This document shows, in pieces, positions 47,092-55,332 of a stretch of DNA of 56,804 nt. The stretch's first letter is position 1. Each line of letters opens with the position of its first letter. The position numbers and the translations under genes were made by a program. The notes beneath the pieces are model-generated. The model was given only the letters and a program-made list of their open reading frames with translations, was not told where the DNA came from and did not search any database. This DNA is from Rhizobiales bacterium 32-66-11. GTDB taxonomy: Bacteria; Pseudomonadota; Alphaproteobacteria; Rhizobiales; Xanthobacteraceae. The DNA lies in contig NCEH01000059.1 of the NCBI GenBank assembly GCA_002304505.1, forward strand, positions 1 to 56,804. The letters run 5' to 3'.

Positions 47092-47358
47092 TCAGCGCCC
47101 GGCGGCGAAGGCGATGCCTTCCTCGACCTGGGCGATCGCCTGGTTCACCAATTGGATGGCGTTGTCGCGATGGCCGCCCTTGTTCGGCTCGGCCTGGATG
47201 AGATTGCCCTTCGCCGCGCGCAACGCTTCCAGCGCCGCCACCATGAAGGGCTGGTTCGCGCGCGCCGACGACACCAGCGCGTTCGCGCCGATGGTGCAGG
47301 CGATGCCCAGAACGAAGGCGAGGGCAAGGGTACGGCGCGACGTCCTGCGTTCCGACAT
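47092..47358 (-). CDS. small exported protein, hypothetical
   Basis: GGAGACGAAG ends just before the ATG at 47358 (88 aa). A signal peptide (RRTLALAFVLGIACTIGANA) precedes a mature part of about 50 residues that looks helical (MVAALEALRAAKGNLIQAEP, GGHRDNAIQLVNQAIAQVEE). The motif LxxAxxxLxxAxxxKGGHRxxAIxL is seen in small periplasmic helical proteins of alphaproteobacteria. No function is known. Confidence 0.72.
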   Translation of the reverse strand: MSERRTSRRTLALAFVLGIACTIGANALVSSARANQPFMVAALEALRAAKGNLIQAEPNKGGHRDNAIQLVNQAIAQVEEGIAFAAGR

Positions 47359-47440
47359 CTTCGTCTCCATCATCAGGGTCATGGCAACCTCCATACGGGC
47401 CGCGCGATGCGCGATCATGGCACCGCCGCGGTGTTTGGGC

Positions 47441-48163
47441 CTACCAGCGATAATTCACCCAGAACAGCCCGACAATCGGTTTCAGCGCGCGGATATTGGG
47501 ATCGGACGACAGCACCGTCTTGGGGCCGGAAACCCTGGCCTGTGCGGCGTTCGAGGCGTCCGCAGTCAGCGCGAACTGCACGCCCAGCCGGCACGGGCCG
47601 GGCATGTTGGCGAGCGCGCCCTTCTGCCAGTCCACCACCACGCCGCCGGCAGTGCCGCCGAAGCCCTGGATGCGGAACGGGCGCCCGTTCGCGCGCTCGA
47701 CATCGGCCAGCGAGGAGCCGATGCGCACGCCGGCGACGCTCCAGGCGCTTTCCTCCGTGAAGGCGGCGCGGGTCGGCACGGTGTAGCCGAGCCCGTCGGC
47801 CCAGGCGATATCGACCCGCAGCTTGGGATCGCCCGCCAGCAGCACCGAGCCGGGGCCGGTGGAGCCGTCGGGCTCCTGCACATCCGCGCGGGTGATCGCC
47901 TGCGCGCCGAAATCGGCGATCAGATTGACTTCCGTGGTGGTGGGTGCCCAAGGTCCGCTGCATTGGAACACGCGCGGCCCGGCCGTGGGCGCGGGAATGC
48001 CGACCACGGTTTCCGAAACGCTGTCGAACGGCCCGGTCTCCACCACGGCGCCCGTGCCCCAGCTCGGCCCCGGCGCCTGGCATCCGGCCACGACGCCCGC
48101 GAGCGCCAATCCCGCAAGGGCAAAGATGGGCCGACCGAGCCCCCCTTCGAAACACGCCGCCAT
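47441..48163 (-). CDS. lipoprotein, hypothetical
   Basis: GGGAGG 7 nt upstream favours the ATG at 48163 over one at 48193 (240 aa). The signal peptide ends in lipobox VAGC (Cys28). The mature part carries VRIGSSLADVERANGRPFRI followed by QGFGGTAGGVVVDWQKGAL, a small domain seen in uncharacterised periplasmic proteins, and a C-terminal segment ending LKPIVGLFWVNYRW. Role unknown. It is divergent from the MFS gene with about 120 bp between starts. Confidence 0.75.
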   Translation of the reverse strand: MAACFEGGLGRPIFALAGLALAGVVAGCQAPGPSWGTGAVVETGPFDSVSETVVGIPAPTAGPRVFQCSGPWAPTTTEVNLIADFGAQAITRADVQEPDGSTGPGSVLLAGDPKLRVDIAWADGLGYTVPTRAAFTEESAWSVAGVRIGSSLADVERANGRPFRIQGFGGTAGGVVVDWQKGALANMPGPCRLGVQFALTADASNAAQARVSGPKTVLSSDPNIRALKPIVGLFWVNYRW

Positions 48164-48283
48164 CCCCGAGCCTCCCGTGTAAACGCCTTTCATATCCGAG
48201 AGTTCGCCCGATCACCAGGGTACCCTTGTCATATGGTATTCATCGCTCGTGCGCATCTGTGGAGGGATCGCGGGGGATTGTTC

Positions 48284-49768
48284 ATGAACGATATGCATAT
48301 GCCGAACCCATCGGCACCGGCGGTGGAAGCGCGTTCCGTTCAGGAATATATCGACGAGCGCCCGTTGTGGCGTGACGGAACGGAAGTTTCCGTAACGCCC
48401 ATGACGGCCATGCAATGGCGCATCTGGGGGCTCGCGGCGGCGGGAAAATTCTTCGAGGGGCTGGTCGTGTTCATGACCGGCGTCGCCATGCCGCTGATGG
48501 CGGTGGAATTCACCATGGGCGCGTTCGAGCACGGCCTGGTGGGCGCGGCGAGCCTGTTCGGCATCCTGATCGGCGCCCTGTTTCTCGGCGGCCTCGCGGA
48601 CCAGTTCGGCCGCAAACTGATGTTCATCGCCGAGATGGCGCTGTTCATCCTGTTCCTGATCCTGCTGTCGGTGGCGCCGAATTTCTATTGGATGGTGTTC
48701 TTCCTGTTCGGCGTGGGCGTGGCGCTGGGATGCGATTATCCCACCGCCCATCTGGTGATTTCCGAAAGCATTCCCTCCAGCGCCCGCGGCCGCCTGGTGC
48801 TGAGCGCCTTCGGCTTCCAGGCGGTGGGCGCGCTGGTGGGCACCGGCGTCGGCTATCTCATCCTCACCTTCGCGCCGGAACTGGCGGCGTGGCGGATGAT
48901 GTATGCCACCGCCATCATTCCCGCCGTCATCGTGCTGGTCGGACGCTTCTACGTGACCGAGAGCGGCCATTGGCTGGCGGCCCACGGCCGCGTGGAGGAA
49001 GCCGAGCGCGAGGTCCATAAGCTGCTCAAGCGCAATCCGGACTATCCCAAGGAAATCAAGCTCAAGGCGCGCCATCCCCACGCCCATCCGCACCACGAGC
49101 GCAACCTGTGGGCGCTGTTCAAGGCGAAGAACCTGCGGGCCACCATCCTTGCCTCTGTGCCCTGGTTCCTCCAGGATCTCGGCACCTACGGCATCGGCAT
49201 CTTCACCCCCACCATCCTCGCCGCCGCCATCGGCTCCCACACCAGCGTGCACCACGACCTGACCGACATCATCGCCAGCGACATGCTGGCGGCGGAGGGC
49301 GCGGCCTTCATCGACCTGCTGCTGATCGTCGGCATCTGCGCCGCCGTCATGCTGGCCGACAAGGTCGGGCGCATCCCGCTCCAGGTGTTTGGCTTCATCG
49401 GCTGCGCGGCGGGGCTGCTGATCGCCTCCTTCTCCGTGGACTATACCGGCGGGGCACAGATCTTCCTGATCTATACCGGCTTCATGCTGTTCAATTTCAT
49501 GACCAATATGGGGCCGAACGCGCAGACCTATCTTCTGGCCGGCGAGGTGTTTCCCACCCATATCCGCGGGCGCGGCGCGGGTTTTGCGGCCGCCTTCGCC
49601 AAGATCGGCGCGGTGCTCACCGCGTTCCTGTTCCCGATCCTGCTGCTGGACCTCGGCACCAAGCCGCTGCTCTATATCCTGGTCGCAACCTCGCTGCTGG
49701 GCGCGTGGATCACCTGGCAGTTCCGCATCGAGACCACCGGCGTCAAGCTGGACGACATCGGCATCTGA
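48284..49768 (+). CDS. MFS transporter (sugar/phosphate porter-like)
   Basis: GGGGGA 7-8 nt upstream supports the ATG at 48284 (494 aa); the frame is open much further 5' but that part overlaps other genes in antisense. Twelve helices are expected; the loop 2-3 motif reads DQFGRKLMF and the repeat in the second half is DKVGRIPLQ. A large central loop (ARHPHAHPHHERNLWALFKAK) is His-rich. GPNAQTYLLAGEVFPTHIRG followed by RGAGFAAAFAKIGA resembles sugar porters and phosphate:H+ symporters. The substrate is uncertain. Confidence 0.9.
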   Translation: MNDMHMPNPSAPAVEARSVQEYIDERPLWRDGTEVSVTPMTAMQWRIWGLAAAGKFFEGLVVFMTGVAMPLMAVEFTMGAFEHGLVGAASLFGILIGALFLGGLADQFGRKLMFIAEMALFILFLILLSVAPNFYWMVFFLFGVGVALGCDYPTAHLVISESIPSSARGRLVLSAFGFQAVGALVGTGVGYLILTFAPELAAWRMMYATAIIPAVIVLVGRFYVTESGHWLAAHGRVEEAEREVHKLLKRNPDYPKEIKLKARHPHAHPHHERNLWALFKAKNLRATILASVPWFLQDLGTYGIGIFTPTILAAAIGSHTSVHHDLTDIIASDMLAAEGAAFIDLLLIVGICAAVMLADKVGRIPLQVFGFIGCAAGLLIASFSVDYTGGAQIFLIYTGFMLFNFMTNMGPNAQTYLLAGEVFPTHIRGRGAGFAAAFAKIGAVLTAFLFPILLLDLGTKPLLYILVATSLLGAWITWQFRIETTGVKLDDIGI

Positions 49769-49777
49769 ACCGGCACC

Positions 49778-49800
49778 GCCCGCGCGCAGACCGCGCGGGC
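49778..49800. terminator. GC hairpin between convergent MFS and sodB-like genes
   Basis: GCCCGCGCG and CGCGCGGGC are perfect 9-bp arms with a 5-nt loop, placed between the two stop codons. No T-run follows on either strand, so it is a possible bidirectional end signal only. Confidence 0.4.
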
Positions 49801-49824
49801 CGCCGGGGAGGGGCGAACGCGCGC

Positions 49825-50562
49825 TCAGGCGAAGCGCTCGCCGACCACCTGCCAGTTCACGCGATCCTTCAGCACCGCTTCCACATGGGCGGTGCGCCTG
49901 TTCTCATAGTCGAGATAATAGGCGTGCTCCCACACATCGATGCCGAGCAGCACCTTCTTGCCGTCGGGCAGCGGGTTGGCGCCGTCCTTCAAGCCGAGCA
50001 CGGCCAGGCGGTCGCCGTCGCGCACCAGCCACACCCAGCCGGTTCCGAACACGCCGTCGCCGGTCTCGACCATCTTGCGGTTGAGCGCGTCGAGCGATTT
50101 GAAGTCCGCCTCGACGGCTTTGGCGAACGCCCCCGTGGGCGCGGCCGGGCCTCCCTTGAAGCTCGCCCAATACAGATCGTGGTTCCACGCCTGGGCGGCC
50201 TGGTTGAACATGGCGGTATCGCCCGCCTGTTTCGAGGCGACGACGATTTCCGAAAGCGTCATGTCAGCATAGGGCTTGCCGGTCGAGAGGGCATTGACCT
50301 TGTCGTAATAGCCCTTGGTGTGCTTGCCGTAATGCAGCCCCACGGTGCGGGCCGAGATGGTGGGGGCCAGCGCATCTTCCGCATAGGGCAGCGGCGGCAT
50401 CACGAACGGCGCCGCCGCCCGCGCCACGTGCGGCATGAACACGCTGGCGGCGATCGCGGCGCTGCCGAGCACCAGCGCATTGCGACGGGACAAGCCCGTG
50501 TCGGGCGCGGAGGGCTCGGGCGCGGAGCGTTCGGGTGCGGTGGGACTGGAGGAGGATGTCAT
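49825..50562 (-). CDS. Fe/Mn superoxide dismutase with Tat signal
   Basis: GGGAGACG precedes the ATG at 50562 (245 aa). The N-terminus has a twin-arginine signal (DTGLSRRNALVLGSAAIAAS then FMPHVARAA), so the enzyme is probably folded and exported by Tat. Metal ligands are visible: His in GLHYGKHTKGYY, His in AWNHDLYW, and Asp/His in GIDVWEHAYYLDY. FNQAAQAWNH with its active-site Gln points to the Fe-type. It removes superoxide in the periplasm. It converges on the MFS gene. Confidence 0.93.
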   Translation of the reverse strand: MTSSSSPTAPERSAPEPSAPDTGLSRRNALVLGSAAIAASVFMPHVARAAAPFVMPPLPYAEDALAPTISARTVGLHYGKHTKGYYDKVNALSTGKPYADMTLSEIVVASKQAGDTAMFNQAAQAWNHDLYWASFKGGPAAPTGAFAKAVEADFKSLDALNRKMVETGDGVFGTGWVWLVRDGDRLAVLGLKDGANPLPDGKKVLLGIDVWEHAYYLDYENRRTAHVEAVLKDRVNWQVVGERFA

Positions 50563-50943
50563 GAAACGTCTCCCAATATTGCGCCCGATGCACCGCATTC
50601 CCTGCGGGCTCGGGCGGGCCGCGAGGTTCGATCCCGCCCCGCGGGGATCATCGCCCCGGCGCCCTGCCCGGCGCAACCGCCTCGCGCCTTAGTGAGGACG
50701 AACGCGCGGGCGCCGGCCCCGGCGCGGAGCGCGGGTCTGGTGCGCGCGCGGTTTTGCACGGTTTCAATGGCTTCCCGCCACGCCCTCGGCTAGATAGAGG
50801 CGCATTTTCATTCGCGTCACGGCCGCGCGGGGCGGAGCCCTGTCGCAAAGGGTGCATGCCCGTGCCGTATCGCTACCCCATCCAGCGCTTCCCGAAGGAG
50901 GCGCCACACGGCGCTTGCGCCTCATCGAAAACAGGTTTCGCCT

Positions 50944-52695
50944 TTGGCTTTCTCGACCCCCTCCCCGTCCATTGCCCGCGCCCTCGCGGCCCGCGACTAT
51001 AACGAGCCGACGCCGGTGCAGGCCGCCGTGCTCGCCCCGGAAACCGCCGGGCGCGATCTGCTGGTCTCGGCCCAGACCGGCTCCGGCAAGACCGTGGCCT
51101 ATGGCCTGGCGATCGCCGAGACCCTGCTTGGGGAAGCCGAATTCCTCGGCGCCGCCGGCGCGCCGCAGGCGCTGATCGTCGCGCCGACGCGCGAACTCGC
51201 CCTGCAGGTGCACCGCGAGCTGGAATGGCTGTACGAGAACGCCCGCGCGCGCATCGTCGCCTGCGTCGGCGGCATGGACCCGCGCCGCGAACGCCGCCTG
51301 CTGTCCGACGGCGTCCACATCGTGGTGGGCACCCCCGGCCGCCTGCGCGACCATATCGAGCGCGGCGGGCTGGATCTCTCCGCTCTCCAGGTGGCGGTTT
51401 TGGACGAAGCCGACGAAATGCTCGACCTCGGCTTCCGGGAGATCGAGGTGGCGAACACCCAGGGCGGCCATGCCGACATCGAATATCGCGCCGTGCGCAT
51501 CGTGCCGAAGGAAATGGAGCACGCGGTGGTCAACCTGCTGCGCTATTTCGAATCCCCCTCGGCGATCGTGTTCTGCAACACCCGCGAAAGCGTACGGCAC
51601 CTGCTCTCCACCTTGCAGGAGCGCGGCTTCGCCGGCGTCGGCCTCTCCGGCGAGATGGGCCAGAACGAGCGCAACCAGGCGCTCCAGGCGCTGCGCGACG
51701 GGCGCGCGCGCGTCTGCGTCGCCACCGACGTCGCCGCGCGCGGCATTGATCTGCCCAATCTCGGCCTCGTCATCCATGCCGACCTGCCGCACGATTCAGA
51801 GAGCCTCCAGCATCGTTCCGGCCGCACCGGACGCGCCGGGCGCAAGGGGGTGAGTGTGCTGCTCGTGCCGCCTTCGCGCCGCCGCCGGGCCGAGCAATTG
51901 CTCCACTTCGCGAACGTCGTGCCGGTTTGGAGCGGCCCGCCCAGCGCCGAGGATATCCGCCGGCTCGACCAGGAGCGCATGCTCGCCGACCCGCTGCTGA
52001 ACGAGGAGCCCTCGCCCGAGGATCTGGTCCTCGCCCAGGCGATCCTCGCCGAGCGTTCGCCCGAGCAGGTCGCCGCCGCTTTGGCGCGGCTCTATCGCGA
52101 TCGCCTGCCGGCGCCCGAAGACGTGCTTGACCCCGGCGAGGGCCGCAATGCCGTGCGCCTGCGCGATGCCGAGCGCGAGGAGCGCCGCCCCGAGCGCGCG
52201 CCGCGCGAAAGCCGGGCCGGCGGCGCCGGTGGACCCGGCGGGGAGAGCGTGTGGTTCCGCATGCCCGTGGGCCGGCGCAAGAATGCCGATCCCAAATGGC
52301 TGCTGCCGCTGATCTGCCGGCGCGGCGTCGTGACCAAGCAGGATATCGGCTCGATCCGCATCTTCGACAGCGAGACCGTGTTCGAGATCGCCGAGGACCT
52401 GGCCGAGAGTTTCCTCGCCAATGCCCGCGCCTCCGAAGGCGGCGACGTGCCGATTGAGCCCCTGACCGGCGATCCCGCCCCCGCGGTGCGCCGGCCGAGC
52501 TTCAGCAAGTCCCGCAAGCCGGCCTATGACCCCGCTGCCATCGAACGGCCCGCCGGCTCCGGCCGCACTGACGTGAAGGGCGCGTTCGGCAAGGCGCGCC
52601 CGCCGAAAGCGGCCGGGGCGAAATATCCGCCCAAGGCGCCGGCCGCGGGCAAGGGCGGCAAGGCCAAGCCGAACAAAGGCCGCTTGCGCGACTGA
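50944..52695 (+). CDS. DEAD-box RNA helicase (DbpA-like) lacking motif III
   Basis: The start is TTG at 50944 (MAFSTPSPSIARALAARDYN), with only AGG upstream; 583 aa. Motifs present: Q (EPTPVQAAVL), I (AQTGSGKT), Ia (PTRELAL), Ib (TPGRL), II (DEAD154-157), IV (AIVFCNTR), V (ATDVAARGID), VI (HRSGRTGRAGR). Motif III (SAT) and its flanks are absent: DLGFRE166 joins directly to I167EVANTQGGHADIEYRA, so DEAD and motif IV are about 50 residues apart instead of about 95. Downstream comes a DbpA-type RNA-binding domain (WFRMPVGRRKNADPKWLLPL) and a Lys/Arg/Pro-rich tail. Relatives remodel rRNA during 50S assembly. Confidence 0.9.
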   Translation: MAFSTPSPSIARALAARDYNEPTPVQAAVLAPETAGRDLLVSAQTGSGKTVAYGLAIAETLLGEAEFLGAAGAPQALIVAPTRELALQVHRELEWLYENARARIVACVGGMDPRRERRLLSDGVHIVVGTPGRLRDHIERGGLDLSALQVAVLDEADEMLDLGFREIEVANTQGGHADIEYRAVRIVPKEMEHAVVNLLRYFESPSAIVFCNTRESVRHLLSTLQERGFAGVGLSGEMGQNERNQALQALRDGRARVCVATDVAARGIDLPNLGLVIHADLPHDSESLQHRSGRTGRAGRKGVSVLLVPPSRRRRAEQLLHFANVVPVWSGPPSAEDIRRLDQERMLADPLLNEEPSPEDLVLAQAILAERSPEQVAAALARLYRDRLPAPEDVLDPGEGRNAVRLRDAEREERRPERAPRESRAGGAGGPGGESVWFRMPVGRRKNADPKWLLPLICRRGVVTKQDIGSIRIFDSETVFEIAEDLAESFLANARASEGGDVPIEPLTGDPAPAVRRPSFSKSRKPAYDPAAIERPAGSGRTDVKGAFGKARPPKAAGAKYPPKAPAAGKGGKAKPNKGRLRD

Positions 52696-52878
52696 GGGGC
52701 AAGCGATTTTCGCGCCCGGGCTCGGGGGCGGCAGTCGTGGCCGGCGGACCGCCGGGTTTGATGTCGCAGGCGCGCTGAAGTCTTTGAAGCGGAAGCAGTC
52801 ATCGGCTAAAGCAAAGCTTGCGGCAGGGGGCTGCCGCACGGCGAATTGCTCTTTCTCCCCGCCCTGAAGGAATGCACG

Positions 52879-53145
52879 ATGCAACGCCTTGTCCTGACCC
52901 GCGGCGTCCTGATCTGCGGCGCCTTGCTGCTCACCGCCGCGCCGGCCTTCGCCGACCGCGCGCCCACCGATGCCGAGCGCGCCAAGGTGGTGGCCGCGAT
53001 GGAAGCGGAAGGCTGCACCGACGGCTTCATCAAGGTCGACGACGGCATCTTCGAAGTGGACAATGCCAAGTGCCGCGACGGGCGCATCTATGACCTCAAG
53101 TTCGATCCCGCCTTCAAGCTGATCGACAAGGACATGGAGCATTGA
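52879..53145 (+). CDS. small exported PepSY-like protein
   Basis: GAAGGA 8 nt upstream sets the ATG at 52879 (88 aa). A signal peptide (LTRGVLICGALLLTAAPAFA) precedes a mature ~65-residue domain containing two cysteines and VDDGIFEVDNAKCRDGRIYD, a pattern of small periplasmic PepSY-type proteins. It may bind or inhibit a protein in the periplasm. No partner is apparent. Confidence 0.75.
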   Translation: MQRLVLTRGVLICGALLLTAAPAFADRAPTDAERAKVVAAMEAEGCTDGFIKVDDGIFEVDNAKCRDGRIYDLKFDPAFKLIDKDMEH

Positions 53146-53313
53146 GGCCGCGCCCGGTGCGGTGCCGTGCAGGCGCCGCGCCGGCTTGAGGCGCATCCTC
53201 GACGCGGGGCCAATCGCCGACGCGTGACATATCGGGCATTTGGGTGAGGCGCGGCCTCACCTTTGCCATACAGATGTTGCGGTTTTGTGCGTCGCAACAC
53301 TGGAACGCACGCT

Positions 53314-53745
53314 TTGATTCGTCGTCCTCTCCCCTTTTGCGCGCTCCCCCTGCTGGCCCTCGCGGTGCTGGGCACGAGCGGCGCCCGCGCGGCTTCCCAC
53401 AGCCATCAGACCTTCACCAGCGGAGCGCACGACAAGGAAATGCTCTCGCTGGCGCCCGGCACGCGCATGGAGCAGCGCTGCAACGCCCGCGCCATGGGCG
53501 AGATCAGCCGTGCGCGCAAGGATTTGCATCCCGACGAACTGGTGGCCTATGCGTTCGGCGACACGCAGGTGTCCGGCACCGCCGTCAAGGCGCCGGGCGC
53601 GGCGGTGCGCAGCGGCGAGACCTGGTATCGCCTCTCCTATTCCTGCCGCACCAGCGCCGACGGCATGAACGTGCTCTCGTTCGATTATACGCTGGGCAAT
53701 GCGGTGCCGAAGAAGGACTGGTCCGCCCATTATCTCGTGCCGTGA
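53314..53745 (+). CDS. DUF930-family exported protein
   Basis: From TTG 53314 the product (143 aa) begins MIRRPLPFCALPLLALAVLG with cleavage near GARA; an in-frame TTG at 53263 would lengthen the n-region and no ATG is available, so the start is uncertain. The mature domain is DUF930: LAPGTRMEQRCNARAMGEIS, HPDELVAYAFGD, VKAPGAAVRSGETWYRLSYS, and an end near HYLVP, with conserved Cys residues. The function is unknown; the family is specific to alphaproteobacteria. Confidence 0.82.
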   Translation: MIRRPLPFCALPLLALAVLGTSGARAASHSHQTFTSGAHDKEMLSLAPGTRMEQRCNARAMGEISRARKDLHPDELVAYAFGDTQVSGTAVKAPGAAVRSGETWYRLSYSCRTSADGMNVLSFDYTLGNAVPKKDWSAHYLVP

Positions 53746-53819
53746 GCACGGCCCGGCCTGGCGGAGACCCACGCAGGCCGCACGCGCATCCCCCTGGGCT
53801 GACCCGTCCTGCGATCGCG

Positions 53820-54689
53820 CTATTGCGCCGCCGCCTGCGTCACGGGCGGGGAGCCGCCGGCGCCCTTGTCGGTCCATTCCGGAGGCAGCCCGACGGCGCC
53901 GCTGAGAAGCCCGCCGACCCCCTGTTCCCGTCCGAACACCGCGCAGGCCGGATATTTCGGCGCGCCGCCCGCCAGCGATTGGAGCCGCTCCATGGAGGGC
54001 GGGCCGGACAGGTTCTTGAACGGGTTTTCCCCGGTCACCAGAAGCTTGCTGAAATCGTCGCCGAAGGCACTGGCCAGTTCGTAGGCATCGCCCGAACTGG
54101 AGATCCGCGCCGAGCCCGATAGGAAATTGGCGCCCCGCCCCCACACCATGGCCGCCTCCTGCCCGCCGCCGGGCCCGCGCGCCTCGGCCTCCATGGACAG
54201 GCTGCCGAGACCGATGGGCAGGCGCGGGGTGGGCACCGGAATGCCCGGAAGCAGGAAGGACTTCGCCACCGAGGCGATCTTCGTGGCCGCGACCGCCGTT
54301 TCGTTTGTCGCCGCCATGTTGGTGACCACGGCATGGACCGTGAGATCCGCCGTTTCGGCGGCATCGACCACCTGGAAGCGTTCGCTGAGCCCGGCGCAGA
54401 GCGAGCGATCCACCGCATTGGCGACGAGCTTGCGCTGATCCTCTGAAATCGTGTCGTGCGAGGCGGCGGCGGCAAAGACGGTGGGCACGATGCGCACCGT
54501 TTTCGTCGCATGCATGTCCTCCTTGCTGATGCGCATCTTCGACTTGGCCAGCAGGCCGTCCGCCTGGGTCAAATCGGAATAAGATACGAGCGACCCGCCT
54601 TCATCCAGCGGCGCCATCGCGCACCCGGCGGTGAAAAATGGCATGAGAACCATGCCGATGATCCTGCGTCCCCTACAAGGCTCTGCCAC
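53820..54689 (-). CDS. DUF3313-like lipoprotein
   Basis: From GTG at 54689 (GAGGACGGG upstream) the product starts MAEPCRGRRIIGMVLMPFFT and reaches the lipobox TAGC at Cys23 (289 aa); ATG starts at 54653 and 54644 would leave too short a signal. The body matches the DUF3313 pattern: SLVSYSDLTQADGLLAKSKM, VRIVPTVFAAAA, LVANAVDRSLCAGLSERFQV and DLTVHAVVTNMAATN. The Ala/Gly-rich segment RISSSGDAYELASAFGDDFS follows. It is an outer-membrane-type lipoprotein of unknown role, convergent with the DUF930 gene. Confidence 0.78.
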   Translation of the reverse strand: MAEPCRGRRIIGMVLMPFFTAGCAMAPLDEGGSLVSYSDLTQADGLLAKSKMRISKEDMHATKTVRIVPTVFAAAASHDTISEDQRKLVANAVDRSLCAGLSERFQVVDAAETADLTVHAVVTNMAATNETAVAATKIASVAKSFLLPGIPVPTPRLPIGLGSLSMEAEARGPGGGQEAAMVWGRGANFLSGSARISSSGDAYELASAFGDDFSKLLVTGENPFKNLSGPPSMERLQSLAGGAPKYPACAVFGREQGVGGLLSGAVGLPPEWTDKGAGGSPPVTQAAAQ

Positions 54690-54859
54690 CCCGTCCTCGA
54701 TCCGAACGCCCCCGGACCGCGCGGCGAGCCATCTCGCAGCGATTCCCATGGGTCAGGGAAGCCTTCAAATGCGGCATATCTTTGTGCCGAACGCGGCGAC
54801 GCTTGAGAATTCCGAAACGGGTGCGGTCGGTTGGTGTTGGTCTTTCGCGCCTGTTCTTT

Positions 54860-54889
54860 GGGCGCCTATTTATCGGGCGCCTATTCTTC
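54860..54889. repeat. 15-bp tandem duplication at the clpS stop codon
   Basis: GGGCGCCTATTTATC (54860-54874) is followed directly by GGGCGCCTATTCTTC (54875-54889). On the minus strand each copy carries a TAG; the first one met is the clpS stop, so the protein end is unchanged. Confidence 0.6.
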
Positions 54890-55213
54890 GGGCTCGGTGG
54901 TGAACATCAGGGGATAGCCCTTGGCGCGGGCGGCGTCCGAGGCGCGGGCGGACTTGGTTTCCGCCACATCGCGCGGAAACACCGCGACCACGCAGGCGCC
55001 GCGCCGGTGGGCGGTGAGCATGACGCCAAGCGCCTGGGGCTCGTTCATGCCGAACTCGGCCTTCAGCAGCATCACCACGAATTCGCGCGGCGTGTAATCG
55101 TCATTGAGCAGGATCACCTTATGCAGGCGCGGCCGCGCGAGCTTGGGGCGCGTCTCGTCCTTCGGCCGTTCGATGGTCGAGGGTTTGTCGGCGGCGCTGA
55201 AGATATCGCTCAT
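54881..55213 (-). CDS. clpS: ATP-dependent Clp protease adaptor ClpS
   Basis: The ATG at 55213 gives MSDIFSAADKPSTIERPKDE; 110 aa. The N-degron-binding domain has HKVILLNDDYTPREFVVMLL, HRRGACVVAVFPRDVAETKS and the ending YPLMFTTEPEE. The DDYTP and AETK blocks line the hydrophobic pocket that selects N-terminal residues for ClpAP. The RGACVVAVF segment resembles the second alphaproteobacterial paralogue (ClpS2) more than the clpA-linked ClpS1. No clpA is in the window. The ribosome site is weak. Confidence 0.9.
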   Translation of the reverse strand: MSDIFSAADKPSTIERPKDETRPKLARPRLHKVILLNDDYTPREFVVMLLKAEFGMNEPQALGVMLTAHRRGACVVAVFPRDVAETKSARASDAARAKGYPLMFTTEPEE

Positions 55214-55332
55214 GGTGCGGCCCGCATCTGCTGGAGGTCCCGGCCCATGGGCGGGGCTTTTACCGCAGGTGCGGGGGTGGGGCAAGGGGTGGAGAAGATG
55301 GGGGCGCTGGCGATCTGCGCAGCTTCCCTGCC

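Noticed and set aside
47027..48283. 5' extension of the MFS gene frame over two minus-strand genes
   Set aside because: The MFS ribosome site and conserved start lie at 48284; the upstream frame is antisense to the exported protein and lipoprotein genes.
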